Source of the DNA: Rikenellaceae bacterium
GTDB taxonomy: Bacteria; Bacteroidota; Bacteroidia; Bacteroidales; Rikenellaceae
Direction: 5' to 3'
Assembly: GCA_017463585.1 (NCBI GenBank)
Contig: JAFTOX010000015.1
Location: 1 to 42,912 of the forward strand
DNA: 42,912 bases
Shown here piece after piece: positions 16,138-24,893 of the stretch. The notes below the pieces were generated by a model. The model did no database searches, was not told where the DNA came from, and saw nothing but the letters and a program-made list of their open reading frames with translations. The position numbers and the translations under genes are program-made. How positions within the stretch are numbered: the first letter of the stretch is position 1; every line of letters starts with the position of its first letter.

Positions 16138-17556
16138 TTATTCGACCTTTTTCAGCCCGCGCTCGGCAGCAAGCTGCTCCATCAGCGCGTATGCCGCTTC
16201 GTACTCGTTGGGAATCTGTCCGTCGAGAATGGCGTCCTTAATAATCGCCTTGATATCACCAATTTCGCGGCAGGGCGGAATGCCATACGTGCTCATAATC
16301 AACTCGCCCGAAATGGGTGGCTGGAAGTTGCGCACGCGATCTTTCTCTTCGATGTCGGCCATCTTGCGACGCACCAACTCGAAGTTCTGCATATATCGTT
16401 TGACCTTCGATTCGATGCCCGAGGTGATGTCGGCCTCGCACAGCGTCATCAGGCTCTCGACGTCGTCGCCCGCCTCGAAAAGCAGTCGTCGCACCGCCGA
16501 GTCGGTTACCAAATCCTCCGAGAGAACAATTGGACGCAGGTGCAGAAAGACCATCTTCTGCACGAACTTCATTCGGTCGTTCAGTGGCAGTTTCATCGCG
16601 CGGAAAATCGAGGGGACCATCTTCGATCCGAGCACCTCGTGTCCGTGGAAAGTCCAGCCGATTTTGGGGTCATACGCCTTGGTCGCAGGCTTGGCGATGT
16701 CGTGCAACAGAGCAGCCCAACGTAACCAGAGGTCGTCGGAGCGTTGCGCCACATTGTCAAGCACTTGCAGCGTATGGCGGAAATTGTCCTTATGGGCGTG
16801 CGAGCCACGTCGCTCGACTCCTTTCAGTGCGTCCAACTCGGGAAAAACGAGCTTCAAAAGCCCCGTCATTTCAAGCAATTCGAAACCGATTGAGGGGCGT
16901 GGCGAGAGGACAATTTTATTGATTTCGGTGATGATACGCTCCTTCGAAACGATCTCGATTCGGTGGGCGTTGCGCTGGATCGCGTCGAACGTATCGGGAT
17001 AGATGTCAAAGCCCAACTGCGACGCAAAACGCACCGCACGCAACATACGCAACGGATCGTCGTCGAAGGTCACATCGGGGTCGCACGGGGTGCGGATAAT
17101 CAGTCGCTCCATATCGCCCATACCGTCGAACGGATCGACCAATTCGCCAAACGTAGCGTCGTTGAGCGACCACGCTAAGGCATTGATTGTGAAGTCGCGG
17201 CGGCGTTGATCGTCCTCGATCGTGCCCGCCTCGACAACGGGTTTGCGCGAGTCGCGGCTATACGACTCTTTGCGCGCGCCGACAAACTCGATCTCCCACC
17301 CGTCGCAACGCAACATTGCCGTTCCGAAGGTCTTGAAGACCGATACTTTGGTGTGCAACTCGCGACCGAGGGCTTCGGCGACCTCGATGCCGCTACCGAT
17401 CACCACTACGTCGATGTCATTCGAGGGTCGGCGCAGGTAGTAATCGCGCACAAAACCGCCGATGACAAAGGCTTGCAGACCTCTGTCATCGACGATGCGC
17501 TGTATGCGGCGGAAGACTCGCGCCGCAAGGGGGTGTCGTTTATCGGTAATTTTCAC
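16138..17556 (-). CDS. cca: CCA tRNA nucleotidyltransferase with HD domain
   Basis: 472 residues. The enzyme adds or repairs the 3' CCA end of tRNAs; both tRNA genes in this window lack an encoded CCA, consistent with a need for it. The class II nucleotidyltransferase head has [11 protein letters not shown] (about 31-41) and [11 protein letters not shown] (about 46-56) with the metal aspartates. [12 protein letters not shown] is the conserved basic/NTP-binding motif, and [13 protein letters not shown] follows. A C-terminal HD region has [16 protein letters not shown] and [11 protein letters not shown], giving phosphohydrolase-type metal ligands, as in the CCA/PcnB family of Bacteroidetes. It is separated by 17 bases from the SGNH gene upstream. 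Confidence 0.92.
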   Translation of the reverse strand: MKITDKRHPLAARVFRRIQRIVDDRGLQAFVIGGFVRDYYLRRPSNDIDVVVIGSGIEVAEALGRELHTKVSVFKTFGTAMLRCDGWEIEFVGARKESYSRDSRKPVVEAGTIEDDQRRRDFTINALAWSLNDATFGELVDPFDGMGDMERLIIRTPCDPDVTFDDDPLRMLRAVRFASQLGFDIYPDTFDAIQRNAHRIEIVSKERIITEINKIVLSPRPSIGFELLEMTGLLKLVFPELDALKGVERRGSHAHKDNFRHTLQVLDNVAQRSDDLWLRWAALLHDIAKPATKAYDPKIGWTFHGHEVLGSKMVPSIFRAMKLPLNDRMKFVQKMVFLHLRPIVLSEDLVTDSAVRRLLFEAGDDVESLMTLCEADITSGIESKVKRYMQNFELVRRKMADIEEKDRVRNFQPPISGELIMSTYGIPPCREIGDIKAIIKDAILDGQIPNEYEAAYALMEQLAAERGLKKVE

Positions 17557-17573
17557 TATCGTTTGACGTTCAA

Positions 17574-18227
17574 TTATTTACGAACGTAATCCTCGATAGC
17601 CTCTTTCCAAATCAGGTAGCCGGGACCCAGCAGGTGCAGACCGTCGTTGGTCAGCTCGGGGAACATACGGCCATCTTCGCCAACCATCAGCGAGTAGAGG
17701 TCGATGAAGACGATGTTGCGCTCTTCGCAAACCTGCTTCAAGAGAGCGTTCAACTTCTTGATAGGCTCATCGAGTGCGCGATCCTTGTAGCTCTTGAAAC
17801 GACCGTAGGTCTCGTTCACGGGCAGAACCGTCTGAACGTGCAACTTGGTGCGGGGGCTCTCATTGATAAAGCGGTCGAGCATCTTAGCGATGTTGGCTGC
17901 GGTCTCCTCGGGCGAACGCTTGTCAGCCAGGTCGTTAACACCGGTCAGCAGGAACAACTTCTTGGGCTGACCCTTGATGATGTGGTCGATACGCTTCTGC
18001 ATCTGCACGGTGTTGTCGGCGTTGATACCGCGGTTCTTGATGTTCTTCATTCCGAACAGCTCGTCCCACTCGCAACCATCGGTCAGCGAGTTGCCGAGGA
18101 ATACGATATCCTTCTTCGAGATGGGCAGCAGATCGTACAAAGTTGCCTTCTGAATGTGATAGTCGGTCTGAGCCTCTACCGAGCAGAAGCAACCGAGCGC
18201 CATAATGAGGGTAATGAGTTTTTTCAT
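17574..18227 (-). CDS. Secreted SGNH/GDSL-family hydrolase
   Basis: 217 residues with a signal peptide ([19 protein letters not shown], cleavage near 19/20). SGNH blocks are clear: block [12 protein letters not shown] with the nucleophile S47, block III TGVND (G96, N98), and block [13 protein letters not shown] with D195 and H198. The family removes acyl or acetyl groups from sugars and lipids. The close resemblance to platelet-activating-factor acetylhydrolase-like and sialate O-acetylesterase-like Bacteroidetes proteins suggests glycan deacetylation in the periplasm, but the substrate is not known. The ATG at 18227 begins the signal peptide; a longer frame start would place 13 polar residues ahead of it. 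Confidence 0.88.
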   Translation of the reverse strand: MKKLITLIMALGCFCSVEAQTDYHIQKATLYDLLPISKKDIVFLGNSLTDGCEWDELFGMKNIKNRGINADNTVQMQKRIDHIIKGQPKKLFLLTGVNDLADKRSPEETAANIAKMLDRFINESPRTKLHVQTVLPVNETYGRFKSYKDRALDEPIKKLNALLKQVCEERNIVFIDLYSLMVGEDGRMFPELTNDGLHLLGPGYLIWKEAIEDYVRK

Positions 18228-18256
18228 AAAAGTGTTTGTATTAAATTGATTAATAA

Positions 18257-18976
18257 TTATTTGCAATGTGTTTCGCGCAAGTAGAGCGCAACGGTATTTT
18301 CCAATCCGAAGTAGAGTGCATCGCTGATCAGCGCGTGACCGATCGAAACCTCATCGACCCACGGAATACGTGTCAGGAAGTAGCGCAGATTGTCCAAATT
18401 GAGGTCGTGACCTGCGTTCAGCCCTAAGCCCTCCTCGCGGGCACGTTCGGCAGCCGCAACGTAGGGCTCGATGGCTTTCTCTCGGTCGGTGTGGTAGCCC
18501 GCAGCATAAGCCTCGGTGTAGAGTTCAACGCGATCGGCACCGCACGCCTTAGCCCCACTAACCATCTCTGGATCAGGATCGACAAAAATTGAAACGCGAA
18601 TACCCTCGCGGTGGAATCGCTCGCACATCTCGGTCAAAAACTCACGGTGAGCGACGGTGTTCCAGCCCGCATTCGAGGTGATAGCGTCGGCAGCGTCTGG
18701 CACAAGCGTCACCTGCGCAGGGCGCACCTCGCACACCAAATCGACAAAACTCGGAATGGGATTACCCTCGACATTGAGTTCGGTCGTTACGACCCCTTTC
18801 AGCTCGCGCACGTCGGCATAACGAATGTGTCGCTCGTCGGGACGGGGGTGCACGGTGATGCCTTCCGAGCCAAAACGTTCGATATTTTGCGCTGCGGCGA
18901 TCACATCGGGCATATTTCCGCCACGAGAATTACGAATTACTGCAATCTTATTGATATTTACGCTTAACTTTGTCAT
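18257..18976 (-). CDS. pdxJ: Pyridoxine 5'-phosphate synthase
   Basis: 239 residues, the normal size. PdxJ condenses 1-deoxyxylulose 5-phosphate with 3-amino-2-oxopropyl phosphate to make pyridoxine 5'-phosphate (vitamin B6). Landmarks are [17 protein letters not shown] (N-terminus), [13 protein letters not shown] with the catalytic His, [16 protein letters not shown] (the conserved glutamate-region strand), and [15 protein letters not shown] with the second catalytic His, then [11 protein letters not shown], which binds phosphate. The ATG at 18976 was used; a start seven codons earlier would overlap the promoter. It is first in a four-gene minus-strand operon, divergent from nadK. Confidence 0.95.
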   Translation of the reverse strand: MTKLSVNINKIAVIRNSRGGNMPDVIAAAQNIERFGSEGITVHPRPDERHIRYADVRELKGVVTTELNVEGNPIPSFVDLVCEVRPAQVTLVPDAADAITSNAGWNTVAHREFLTEMCERFHREGIRVSIFVDPDPEMVSGAKACGADRVELYTEAYAAGYHTDREKAIEPYVAAAERAREEGLGLNAGHDLNLDNLRYFLTRIPWVDEVSIGHALISDALYFGLENTVALYLRETHCK

Positions 18977-18984
18977 AAATTTAT

Positions 18985-19004
18985 TATATTTGCACACAAA
19001 TATA
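18985..19004. promoter_or_regulatory. Face-to-face -7 boxes of pdxJ (minus) and nadK (plus)
   Basis: The 20 bases TATATTTGCACACAAATATA hold TATATTTG on the plus strand (18985-18992) and TATATTTG on the minus strand (19004-18997), separated by CACA. Each is a consensus -7 box for the gene it points at (nadK at 19028, pdxJ at 18976). Neither has a good TTTG -33 box at 19-21 bases. If both are used, the two start sites fall inside each other's promoter. Confidence 0.55.
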
Positions 19005-19027
19005 CCAATTATTTTGCAAGTTCAATA

Positions 19028-19924
19028 ATGAAGATCATACTTTTTTCGCGTACAACCTCGGCACTGCGCCCCGTCCTACTGCGTCAGTTGATTGATACAG
19101 TGGAGGTTAGTGGCCTCGATTGGTGCGTTAACGAAGAGTTTGCACGCGAGTTGGAGCGTATGGGGGTATGTCAAGTTCCCGCGTCGCGCCTTTATGGTGA
19201 GAACATTGGCGATCAGCCCAAAGAGTCGTTGATGGTCAGCGTGGGTGGTGACGGTACGCTTTTGGACGGTATCCGCCGCCTGGCAGGACGTCCGATCCCT
19301 GTGCTCGGTATCAATCTGGGTCATCTGGGATTTTTGACGGGCGCAGGTCGCGACGGCATTGCTCATATCTTCGAAGATATTCGCGAGGGTCGTCTGCGTA
19401 TCGAGGAGCGCTCGCTGGTGCACGTCGAGAGTGACGCTCCGACCTCAATCCAATGGCCCTTTGCCGTGAATGAATTTGCTATCCAGCGTCACGGCGCAAA
19501 TATGATCTCGGTCGAAACTTATGTCGATGGACAGATGGTCGCAACCTATCACGGCGACGGCGTATTGCTCTCAACCCCAACGGGTTCGACAGCCTACTCG
19601 TTGAGCGTGGGAGGTCCTGTGGTTGCCCCCACGTGCGCTTGTCTGGTCATCTCGCCGCTGGCACCACACAATCTGACGATGCGTCCGATCGTCATTCCCG
19701 ATAGCTGCGAGGTCACGTTCCGCATTCGTGCCCGCCAACCCTATGCCTTCGTAACACTCGACAATACGGCCTATCGTGTCCGCGAGGGAACGGTTTTCAA
19801 GGTGAAAAAAGCGGAAAATAACTTTTTTTTGGCCCTCCCACAAAATATATCGTTCTACGACACGTTAAGAGAGAAGATGATGTGGGGTATGGACAACCGC
19901 GACAGTCGCTACGAGGAGCAGTAA
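19028..19924 (+). CDS. nadK: NAD kinase
   Basis: 298 residues. It phosphorylates NAD+ to NADP+. The family signature is GGDGTLLDG (about 74-82), followed by GINLGHLGFLTG (about 96-107). The middle holds FAVNEFAIQRHG (NE/D motif), then YHGDGVLLSTPTGSTAYSLSVGGP, with the conserved T-G-S-T-A-Y loop and catalytic-site residues; near the end lies ISPLAPHNLTMRPIVIPD. It is a single-gene unit divergent from pdxJ. The N-terminus is normal for the family. Confidence 0.95.
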   Translation: MKIILFSRTTSALRPVLLRQLIDTVEVSGLDWCVNEEFARELERMGVCQVPASRLYGENIGDQPKESLMVSVGGDGTLLDGIRRLAGRPIPVLGINLGHLGFLTGAGRDGIAHIFEDIREGRLRIEERSLVHVESDAPTSIQWPFAVNEFAIQRHGANMISVETYVDGQMVATYHGDGVLLSTPTGSTAYSLSVGGPVVAPTCACLVISPLAPHNLTMRPIVIPDSCEVTFRIRARQPYAFVTLDNTAYRVREGTVFKVKKAENNFFLALPQNISFYDTLREKMMWGMDNRDSRYEEQ

Positions 19925-20011
19925 TTGAGGCTGCTTGTAGCTGATCGAGGGTCAATTACAGTTAGATTCGAAGCCTCTCCGTAGGAGAAAAACAAAAAAG
20001 GAGTGGTCGAT

Positions 20012-20045
20012 TTTGTTAATCTGACAATAATTTTACATATCTTTG
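20012..20045 (+). promoter_or_regulatory. Promoter of uppS-bamA-skp operon
   Basis: TTTG (20012-20015), a 22-base spacer and TATCTTTG (20038-20045); the spacer is slightly long. A ~74-base leader precedes uppS. Confidence 0.55.
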
Positions 20046-20118
20046 CAACTTTAATGCGCACATTTCGCTCGTGCGGGAGTGCGTGTGAGGCAAAAACGAC
20101 GAAAGTCAAGAGCATAAA

Positions 20119-20835
20119 ATGAGCGAAACGAAGAACATACCGCAACACGTTGCCATCATTATGGACGGCAATGGTCGCTGGGCTAAGCAGCGCGGCAAGG
20201 AGCGTGTCGAAGGTCACATCGAGGGCGTACAGCGTCTGCGCGATGCGATCAAGGCGTCGGCACGATGGGGCGTGCGCTACCTGACCGTCTATGCTTTCTC
20301 GACCGAGAATTGGGGTCGTCCCGAGGCGGAGGTCAATGCCATTATGGAGCTGTTTTGCAAGAGCGTGATCAATGAGTCGCCCGAATTGCAGAAGCAGGGC
20401 GTGTGCGTGAAGGTGATGGGCGACCGTGCGGGTTTTTCGGAGAAGGTGCTTTCGTATATCGAGCGTATCGAGAGCGAAACGGCTGCGGGTGAGCGCCTTA
20501 CGCTTATTTTGGCGTTTAATTACAGTTCGCGTAGCGAGCTGACGGCTGCCGTGCGACAGATCGCAACGGAGGTGGCTGAGGGTCGTTTGACGACCGAGCA
20601 GATCGACACGCAGACCATTGCCGACCATCTGTTGTCGGCGGGTGTGCCCGATCCCGATTTGATGATCCGTACAAGTGGCGAGTGCCGTTTGAGTAACTTC
20701 TTGCTGTGGCAGTCGGCCTACACCGAGCTGTATTTCACCGAGGTGCTGTGGCCCGATTTCACGGAGGAGGAGTTCGATCGTGCGATTGAGAGCTACACTC
20801 ACCGCGATCGTCGTTATGGATTGGTTAAGAAATAG
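20119..20835 (+). CDS. uppS: Undecaprenyl-type polyprenyl diphosphate synthase (isoprenyl transferase)
   Basis: 238 residues. It builds the long cis-prenyl diphosphate carrier for peptidoglycan and O-antigen by adding isopentenyl diphosphate units. The start has HVAIIMDGNGRWAKQRG with the catalytic Asp, followed by GHIEGVQRLRDAI and YLTVYAFSTENWGRP (about 55-69). The end has DLMIRTSGECRLSNFLLWQSAYTELYF and LWPDF, the family's C-terminal motifs. It is the first gene of an envelope operon with bamA and two skp genes, 40 bases before bamA. Confidence 0.95.
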   Translation: MSETKNIPQHVAIIMDGNGRWAKQRGKERVEGHIEGVQRLRDAIKASARWGVRYLTVYAFSTENWGRPEAEVNAIMELFCKSVINESPELQKQGVCVKVMGDRAGFSEKVLSYIERIESETAAGERLTLILAFNYSSRSELTAAVRQIATEVAEGRLTTEQIDTQTIADHLLSAGVPDPDLMIRTSGECRLSNFLLWQSAYTELYFTEVLWPDFTEEEFDRAIESYTHRDRRYGLVKK

Positions 20836-20875
20836 TTACAGAAATTAGAATATACTTAGACACAAACTGATAGCA

Positions 20876-23470
20876 ATGAGAAAATTCCGAATAGCAACGC
20901 TTATAGCGGCAATGATGTTCACCATTTGGGGAGCGGCAGCTCAGGAGCAGCAGCCCGCACCCGCTGCCGATAAAGCGACCGAGCAGACAACGGAACAGAC
21001 CGCGACGGCAGAGCAGGCGGAGGAGCAGGTTGATGAGCCTCAGTTCCCCGACGATGCTCAGATGATGGATTACCGCCGCCCGAAGCAATATATCATTCGT
21101 GACGTTAAGGTTCAGGGAATCAAGTACCTCGACCCGAATATTCTGGCAGCAACGTCGGGTATTGTCAAGGGCGACAAGGCGTACATTCCGGGTAACTACA
21201 TCAAGCAGGCCGAGACCCGTTTGTGGAGCCAGCGCTACTTCTCGGACGTGAAGATCGGTGCCGAAATTGATGGCGATAGCGTCGATCTGGTGATTATGCT
21301 CAAAGAGCGTCCGCGTGTATTCCGTTGGTTGTTCGAGGGTATTGGTCGTGCTCAGGCGAGCGATATTACCGACAAATTGAAGCTCAAACGTAATGGCGAG
21401 CTGTCGGACTATGTGCTCGACAAAAATACCAAGCTCATCAAGGAGTATTATGCCGAGAAGGGTTTCCGCAATGCTGAGGTTTCGACCCGTATCGAGAACG
21501 ACTCGGTGCTCCAAAACGCTGTGAATGTGATCTTTGTTATCAAGAAGAACCCTCGTGTTAAGATTGGCGAGATCGTCTTTACGGGTAACGATTCGTTCAA
21601 GGAGAAGCGTCTGCGCCGTGCGATGAAGAAGACCCACCAGAAGAGTATCAACTTCTTTGTCAGCTCGAAACTCAATGAGGAGGAGTACGAGAACGATAAG
21701 ATCAACGTGGTCGATTTCTATAACTCGAAGGGTTATCGTAACGCCACGATTTTGAAGGATTCGATCTATCCGATCAACGAGAAACGTATAGGTATCAAGA
21801 TCGACCTCTCGGAGGGTAACAAGTACTACTACCGTAACATCTCGTGGGTGGGTAATAGCGTCTATCCGACTGAGGCTCTGGATCAAATGCTCGGAATCAA
21901 GTCGGGCGATACGTACGATAAGAAGACACTGCACAAGCGTCTGGGTATCGGTCGTGAGGAGAATCCCGAGGAGATTTCGGTTAAGTCGAGCTACCAGAAT
22001 ACGGGTTATCTGATGTCGCAGATCGATCCCGCCGAGATTATCGTCGGTGCCGACTCGATCGACCTCGAATTGAAGATTTTCGAGGGTAAGCAGTTCTCGA
22101 TCAACGATGTGCATATCTCGGGTAACGACCGTCTGGACGATGAGGTTATCCGTCGTGAGTTGTACACCCGACCGGGTGAGCTGTACAACCGTGCGCTGTT
22201 GATGCAGACCATTCGTACGTTGGGTGCGATGGGTCACTTCAACGCCGAGAATATCTCGCCCAATATTCAGCCCGTGAGCAACGAGTTGGTCGATGTGTCG
22301 TGGGCATTGGAGGAGACCGCTTCGGACCAGTTCAATATCGCCGGTGGTTGGGGTGCAAATACCTTCGTGGGTTCGGTGGGTATCACGCTGAACAACCTCT
22401 CGATCAAGCGATTCTTCAAGAAGGGTGCTTGGCGTCCCTATCCGCAGGGTCAGAACCAGCGACTGAACATCACGGCTCAGACCAACGGTACCTACTATAA
22501 GTCGGCATCGATCTCGTTCACCGATCCGTGGCTGGGCGGTAAGAAACCCAACTCGCTGACCATCGGTTTCCATTGGTCGGAGGAGAACAACGCATACTAC
22601 GTATGGCAGTCGTCGACCCAGCACTTCCGCGCTATGGGTCTGTCGGCAGGTATCGGTCGCCGTCTGAATTGGCCCGACCCCTACTTCACGCTCTACACCG
22701 AGCTGGCTTACCAGCGTTATGCGCTGAAAGATTGGAACTACTTCATTATGAAGAACGGTAAGGCAAACGTGGTGGCTTTGAAGGCGGTTCTGTCGCGTAA
22801 CTCGGTCGATCAGCCGTTGTATCCTCGTCGAGGTTCGGAGTTCACCGTGTCGATGGCTATCACCCCTCCGCACTCGTTGTGGGACGGTAAGGATTACAGC
22901 AATAAGGCGATGTCGGATCAGGATCGCTACCGCTGGATCGAGTACCATAAGTGGGATTTGAAGGCTCAGTGGTTCTATCCGCTCTCGAAGAACAACAACC
23001 TGGTGCTGATGGCAAGTGCCGAGATGGGTTACTTGGGCAACTATAACCCCAACAAGCGTTCGCCGTTCGAACTCTATGACGTGGGTGGTGACGGTATGTC
23101 GGGTTATAGCGTCTATGGTGTCGATGTGATCCGTCTGCGTGGTTACGAGGATAGCGCACTGAACCCCGTGGGTGGTACGGGCTACTCGCGCGTATATAAT
23201 AAATATACGGTAGAGATGCGTTACCCGATCATTATGAAGCCTTCGTCGACAATCTATGGATTGGTATTTGCGGAGGGTGGTAACGGCTTCGAGTCGTGGA
23301 AGGACTTCTCGCCCTTCAAGATCAAGCGTTCGGCCGGTGTCGGTGTACGTATGTACCTGCCCGTTGTGGGTATGCTCGGTATCGACTGGGCGTGGGGCTT
23401 CGACCCTGCGTCGGGTGGCACGAAGCGTAGTGGTAGCCAATTCCACTTTATGATCGGTCAGCAGTTCTAA
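20876..23470 (+). CDS. bamA: Outer-membrane protein assembly factor BamA (Omp85)
   Basis: 864 residues with a signal peptide (cleavage near AAAQEQQ). A Gln/Glu/Ala/Thr-rich linker (about 22-50) follows, then five POTRA repeats over about 60-~480, each with the pattern G-x-x-x-x-A and F-x-x-V-K (for example IRDVKVQGIKYLDPNIL and GEIVFTGNDSFKEKRLRRAM). The C-terminal beta-barrel (about 490-864) has the family's late VRLRGYED (the V/IRG motif of loop L6) and ends with aromatic residue F (HFMIGQQF), as expected for a barrel. BamA folds and inserts outer-membrane proteins. The skp chaperone genes follow, fitting the pathway. Confidence 0.94.
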   Translation: MRKFRIATLIAAMMFTIWGAAAQEQQPAPAADKATEQTTEQTATAEQAEEQVDEPQFPDDAQMMDYRRPKQYIIRDVKVQGIKYLDPNILAATSGIVKGDKAYIPGNYIKQAETRLWSQRYFSDVKIGAEIDGDSVDLVIMLKERPRVFRWLFEGIGRAQASDITDKLKLKRNGELSDYVLDKNTKLIKEYYAEKGFRNAEVSTRIENDSVLQNAVNVIFVIKKNPRVKIGEIVFTGNDSFKEKRLRRAMKKTHQKSINFFVSSKLNEEEYENDKINVVDFYNSKGYRNATILKDSIYPINEKRIGIKIDLSEGNKYYYRNISWVGNSVYPTEALDQMLGIKSGDTYDKKTLHKRLGIGREENPEEISVKSSYQNTGYLMSQIDPAEIIVGADSIDLELKIFEGKQFSINDVHISGNDRLDDEVIRRELYTRPGELYNRALLMQTIRTLGAMGHFNAENISPNIQPVSNELVDVSWALEETASDQFNIAGGWGANTFVGSVGITLNNLSIKRFFKKGAWRPYPQGQNQRLNITAQTNGTYYKSASISFTDPWLGGKKPNSLTIGFHWSEENNAYYVWQSSTQHFRAMGLSAGIGRRLNWPDPYFTLYTELAYQRYALKDWNYFIMKNGKANVVALKAVLSRNSVDQPLYPRRGSEFTVSMAITPPHSLWDGKDYSNKAMSDQDRYRWIEYHKWDLKAQWFYPLSKNNNLVLMASAEMGYLGNYNPNKRSPFELYDVGGDGMSGYSVYGVDVIRLRGYEDSALNPVGGTGYSRVYNKYTVEMRYPIIMKPSSTIYGLVFAEGGNGFESWKDFSPFKIKRSAGVGVRMYLPVVGMLGIDWAWGFDPASGGTKRSGSQFHFMIGQQF

Positions 23471-23506
23471 ACAAGTGTAACGAACCAACTAAAAACTGAT
23501 ACAACT

Positions 23507-24013
23507 ATGAAAAAGATTTTTGCATTAGTGCTTGGCCTGATGGCATTTATGGGTGTCGCATCGGCACAGAACTATATGGTGGTCGATAGTGAGAAGATCT
23601 TCAAGTCGATCGACGAGTACAACACCGCAATGACCGAGCTGGATAATCTGGCTAAGAAATACCAGGCGCAGGTGGACTCGAAGTTCGAGGAGATCGAGAA
23701 CCTCTACAATAACTACCAGCAGCAGAAGGTTTCGCTTTCGGCCATTGCCCGCACGGCACGTGAGCAGTTGATTCTCGACGCTGAGGCTGAGGCAGTGAAG
23801 TTCCAAGAGTCGATCTTCGGTAACGAAGGTCTGCTGATGAAGAAGCGCATTGAGCTGATTCAGCCCATTCAGGAGCGTGTTTTCAAGGCTATCGAGCTGT
23901 ATGCCAAGTCGAATAGCTTCGATATGGTGCTCGATATCGCTTCGAACGCAACGATGCTCTACTACTCGCCTGCGGTAAACCGTACCGAGGAGGTTATCAA
24001 ATTGGTGAAATAA
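23507..24013 (+). CDS. OmpH/Skp-family periplasmic chaperone (copy 1)
   Basis: 168 residues with a signal peptide MKKIFALVLGLMAFMGVASA|Q. The mature part starts NYMVVDSEKIFKSIDEY, the short beta strand typical of the Skp body, followed by a long charged helix rich in Glu/Lys/Gln (about 40-110) that would form the trimer's tentacles, and a return segment FDMVLDIASNATMLYYSPAVNRTEEVIKLVK that closes the body. It holds unfolded outer-membrane proteins in the periplasm for delivery to BamA. It lies 36 bases after bamA; a second copy follows. Confidence 0.9.
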   Translation: MKKIFALVLGLMAFMGVASAQNYMVVDSEKIFKSIDEYNTAMTELDNLAKKYQAQVDSKFEEIENLYNNYQQQKVSLSAIARTAREQLILDAEAEAVKFQESIFGNEGLLMKKRIELIQPIQERVFKAIELYAKSNSFDMVLDIASNATMLYYSPAVNRTEEVIKLVK

Positions 24014-24039
24014 CAATCAAAAACATTTAATACATTATT

Positions 24040-24552
24040 ATGAAAAAACTTATCAAGCTAACCCTTGTAGCTGTGCTGTTGCTCAGCTCGACTTCGCTTT
24101 TTGCTCAGAAGATGGGCCGTATCAACTCGCAGGAGCTGATCTCGTTGATGCCCGAAACCGCTCAGATGCAGACCGACTTGCAGGCTTATGCCACCGAGTT
24201 GAATGCACAGATTGAGGAGGTTCAGGTAGAGTTGAACAACGCTATCAACGACTTCCAGAAGAAGCAGGCAACGATGAAGGATTTGGAGCGTCAGGTTGCT
24301 GAGAAGAACTTGAACGACATCAACACCCGTTTGGAGCAGTTCCGTCAGGTTGCAAGCGAGGATTTCTCGAAGAAGCAGCAGGAGCTCTTCACTCCTATCC
24401 AGGAGAAGGCTATGGCAGCTATCGAGAAGGTTTCGAAGGCTGGTGGTTACGCCGTTGTTATCGACTTGGCAGCTGGCAGTATGATCTACATCGACGAGGC
24501 TCAGGTTACCGACCTGCTCCCCGCAGTTAAGGCCGAGTTGGGCATTAAGTAA
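24040..24552 (+). CDS. OmpH/Skp-family periplasmic chaperone (copy 2)
   Basis: 170 residues with a signal peptide (MKKLIKLTLVAVLLLSSTSLFA|Q). The layout matches the preceding gene: body strand KMGRINSQELISLMPE, a long amphipathic coiled coil (about 45-115, with AYATELNAQIEEVQVELNNA), and a closing strand GGYAVVIDLAAGSMIYIDEAQVTDLLPAVKAELG. Tandem skp copies after bamA are usual in Bacteroidetes; the copies differ enough to be old duplicates and may form different trimers. It is the last gene of the operon and is followed by a terminator. Confidence 0.9.
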   Translation: MKKLIKLTLVAVLLLSSTSLFAQKMGRINSQELISLMPETAQMQTDLQAYATELNAQIEEVQVELNNAINDFQKKQATMKDLERQVAEKNLNDINTRLEQFRQVASEDFSKKQQELFTPIQEKAMAAIEKVSKAGGYAVVIDLAAGSMIYIDEAQVTDLLPAVKAELGIK

Positions 24553-24576
24553 TCCGAACGTCCATCGACAGGTTTG

Positions 24577-24605
24577 AGCCGCACTCCGAGAAGTGCGGCT
24601 TTTTT
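24577..24605 (+). terminator. Terminator of the uppS-bamA-skp operon
   Basis: AGCCGCACT and AGTGCGGCT form a perfect 9-bp stem around CCGAGA, followed by five T. Confidence 0.92.
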
Positions 24606-24614
24606 GTTTGTGGT

Positions 24615-24813
24615 ATTCAAGATTCAAAATTCAAGATTCAAAATTGGACTTTGCTTTCATTAGTTTGTGGACGGAGAAAGAGATGTTGTCGATTTTGGCG
24701 AAATCGACACACCTTCGTGGCTCGCCCTTAGGGCAAACGCCTCAGCCCGCGAGTATGTGCCTTCTTGCCAGCAAAGGAATAATCTTGAATTTTGAATTTT
24801 GAATTCTGAATTT
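24615..24813. repeat. MITE-like element with inverted heptamer arms
   Basis: The left arm (24615-24645) is ATTCAAG/ATTCAAA heptamers; the right arm (24781-24813) is the same heptamers in reverse orientation. Between them is a ~135-base segment with the palindrome GCCCTTAGGGC (24724-24734). Both arms lie in the non-coding gap between the skp operon and the rubrerythrin-like gene. A third heptamer run lies at 30818. The size and symmetry resemble a small non-autonomous repeat element, but no target duplication was found by eye. Confidence 0.5.
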
Positions 24814-24893
24814 CCCCGCAGGGCACAATTTATGCAACAGAAGGTCGCAGAATGGGGCAATGGAGCCTCGTTTTTGGTAATCATCTGTCAGCT

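Noticed and set aside
20825..23488. An 887-codon open frame on the minus strand across bamA
   Set aside because: It lies opposite the clear bamA gene, is rich in His/Arg/Thr/Leu as expected for the complement of a GC-biased gene, and has no recognisable domains or promoter.
24615..24645. The ATTCAAA-type tandem repeats as a CRISPR array
   Set aside because: The units are 7 bases with no unique spacers and no cas genes are in the window.
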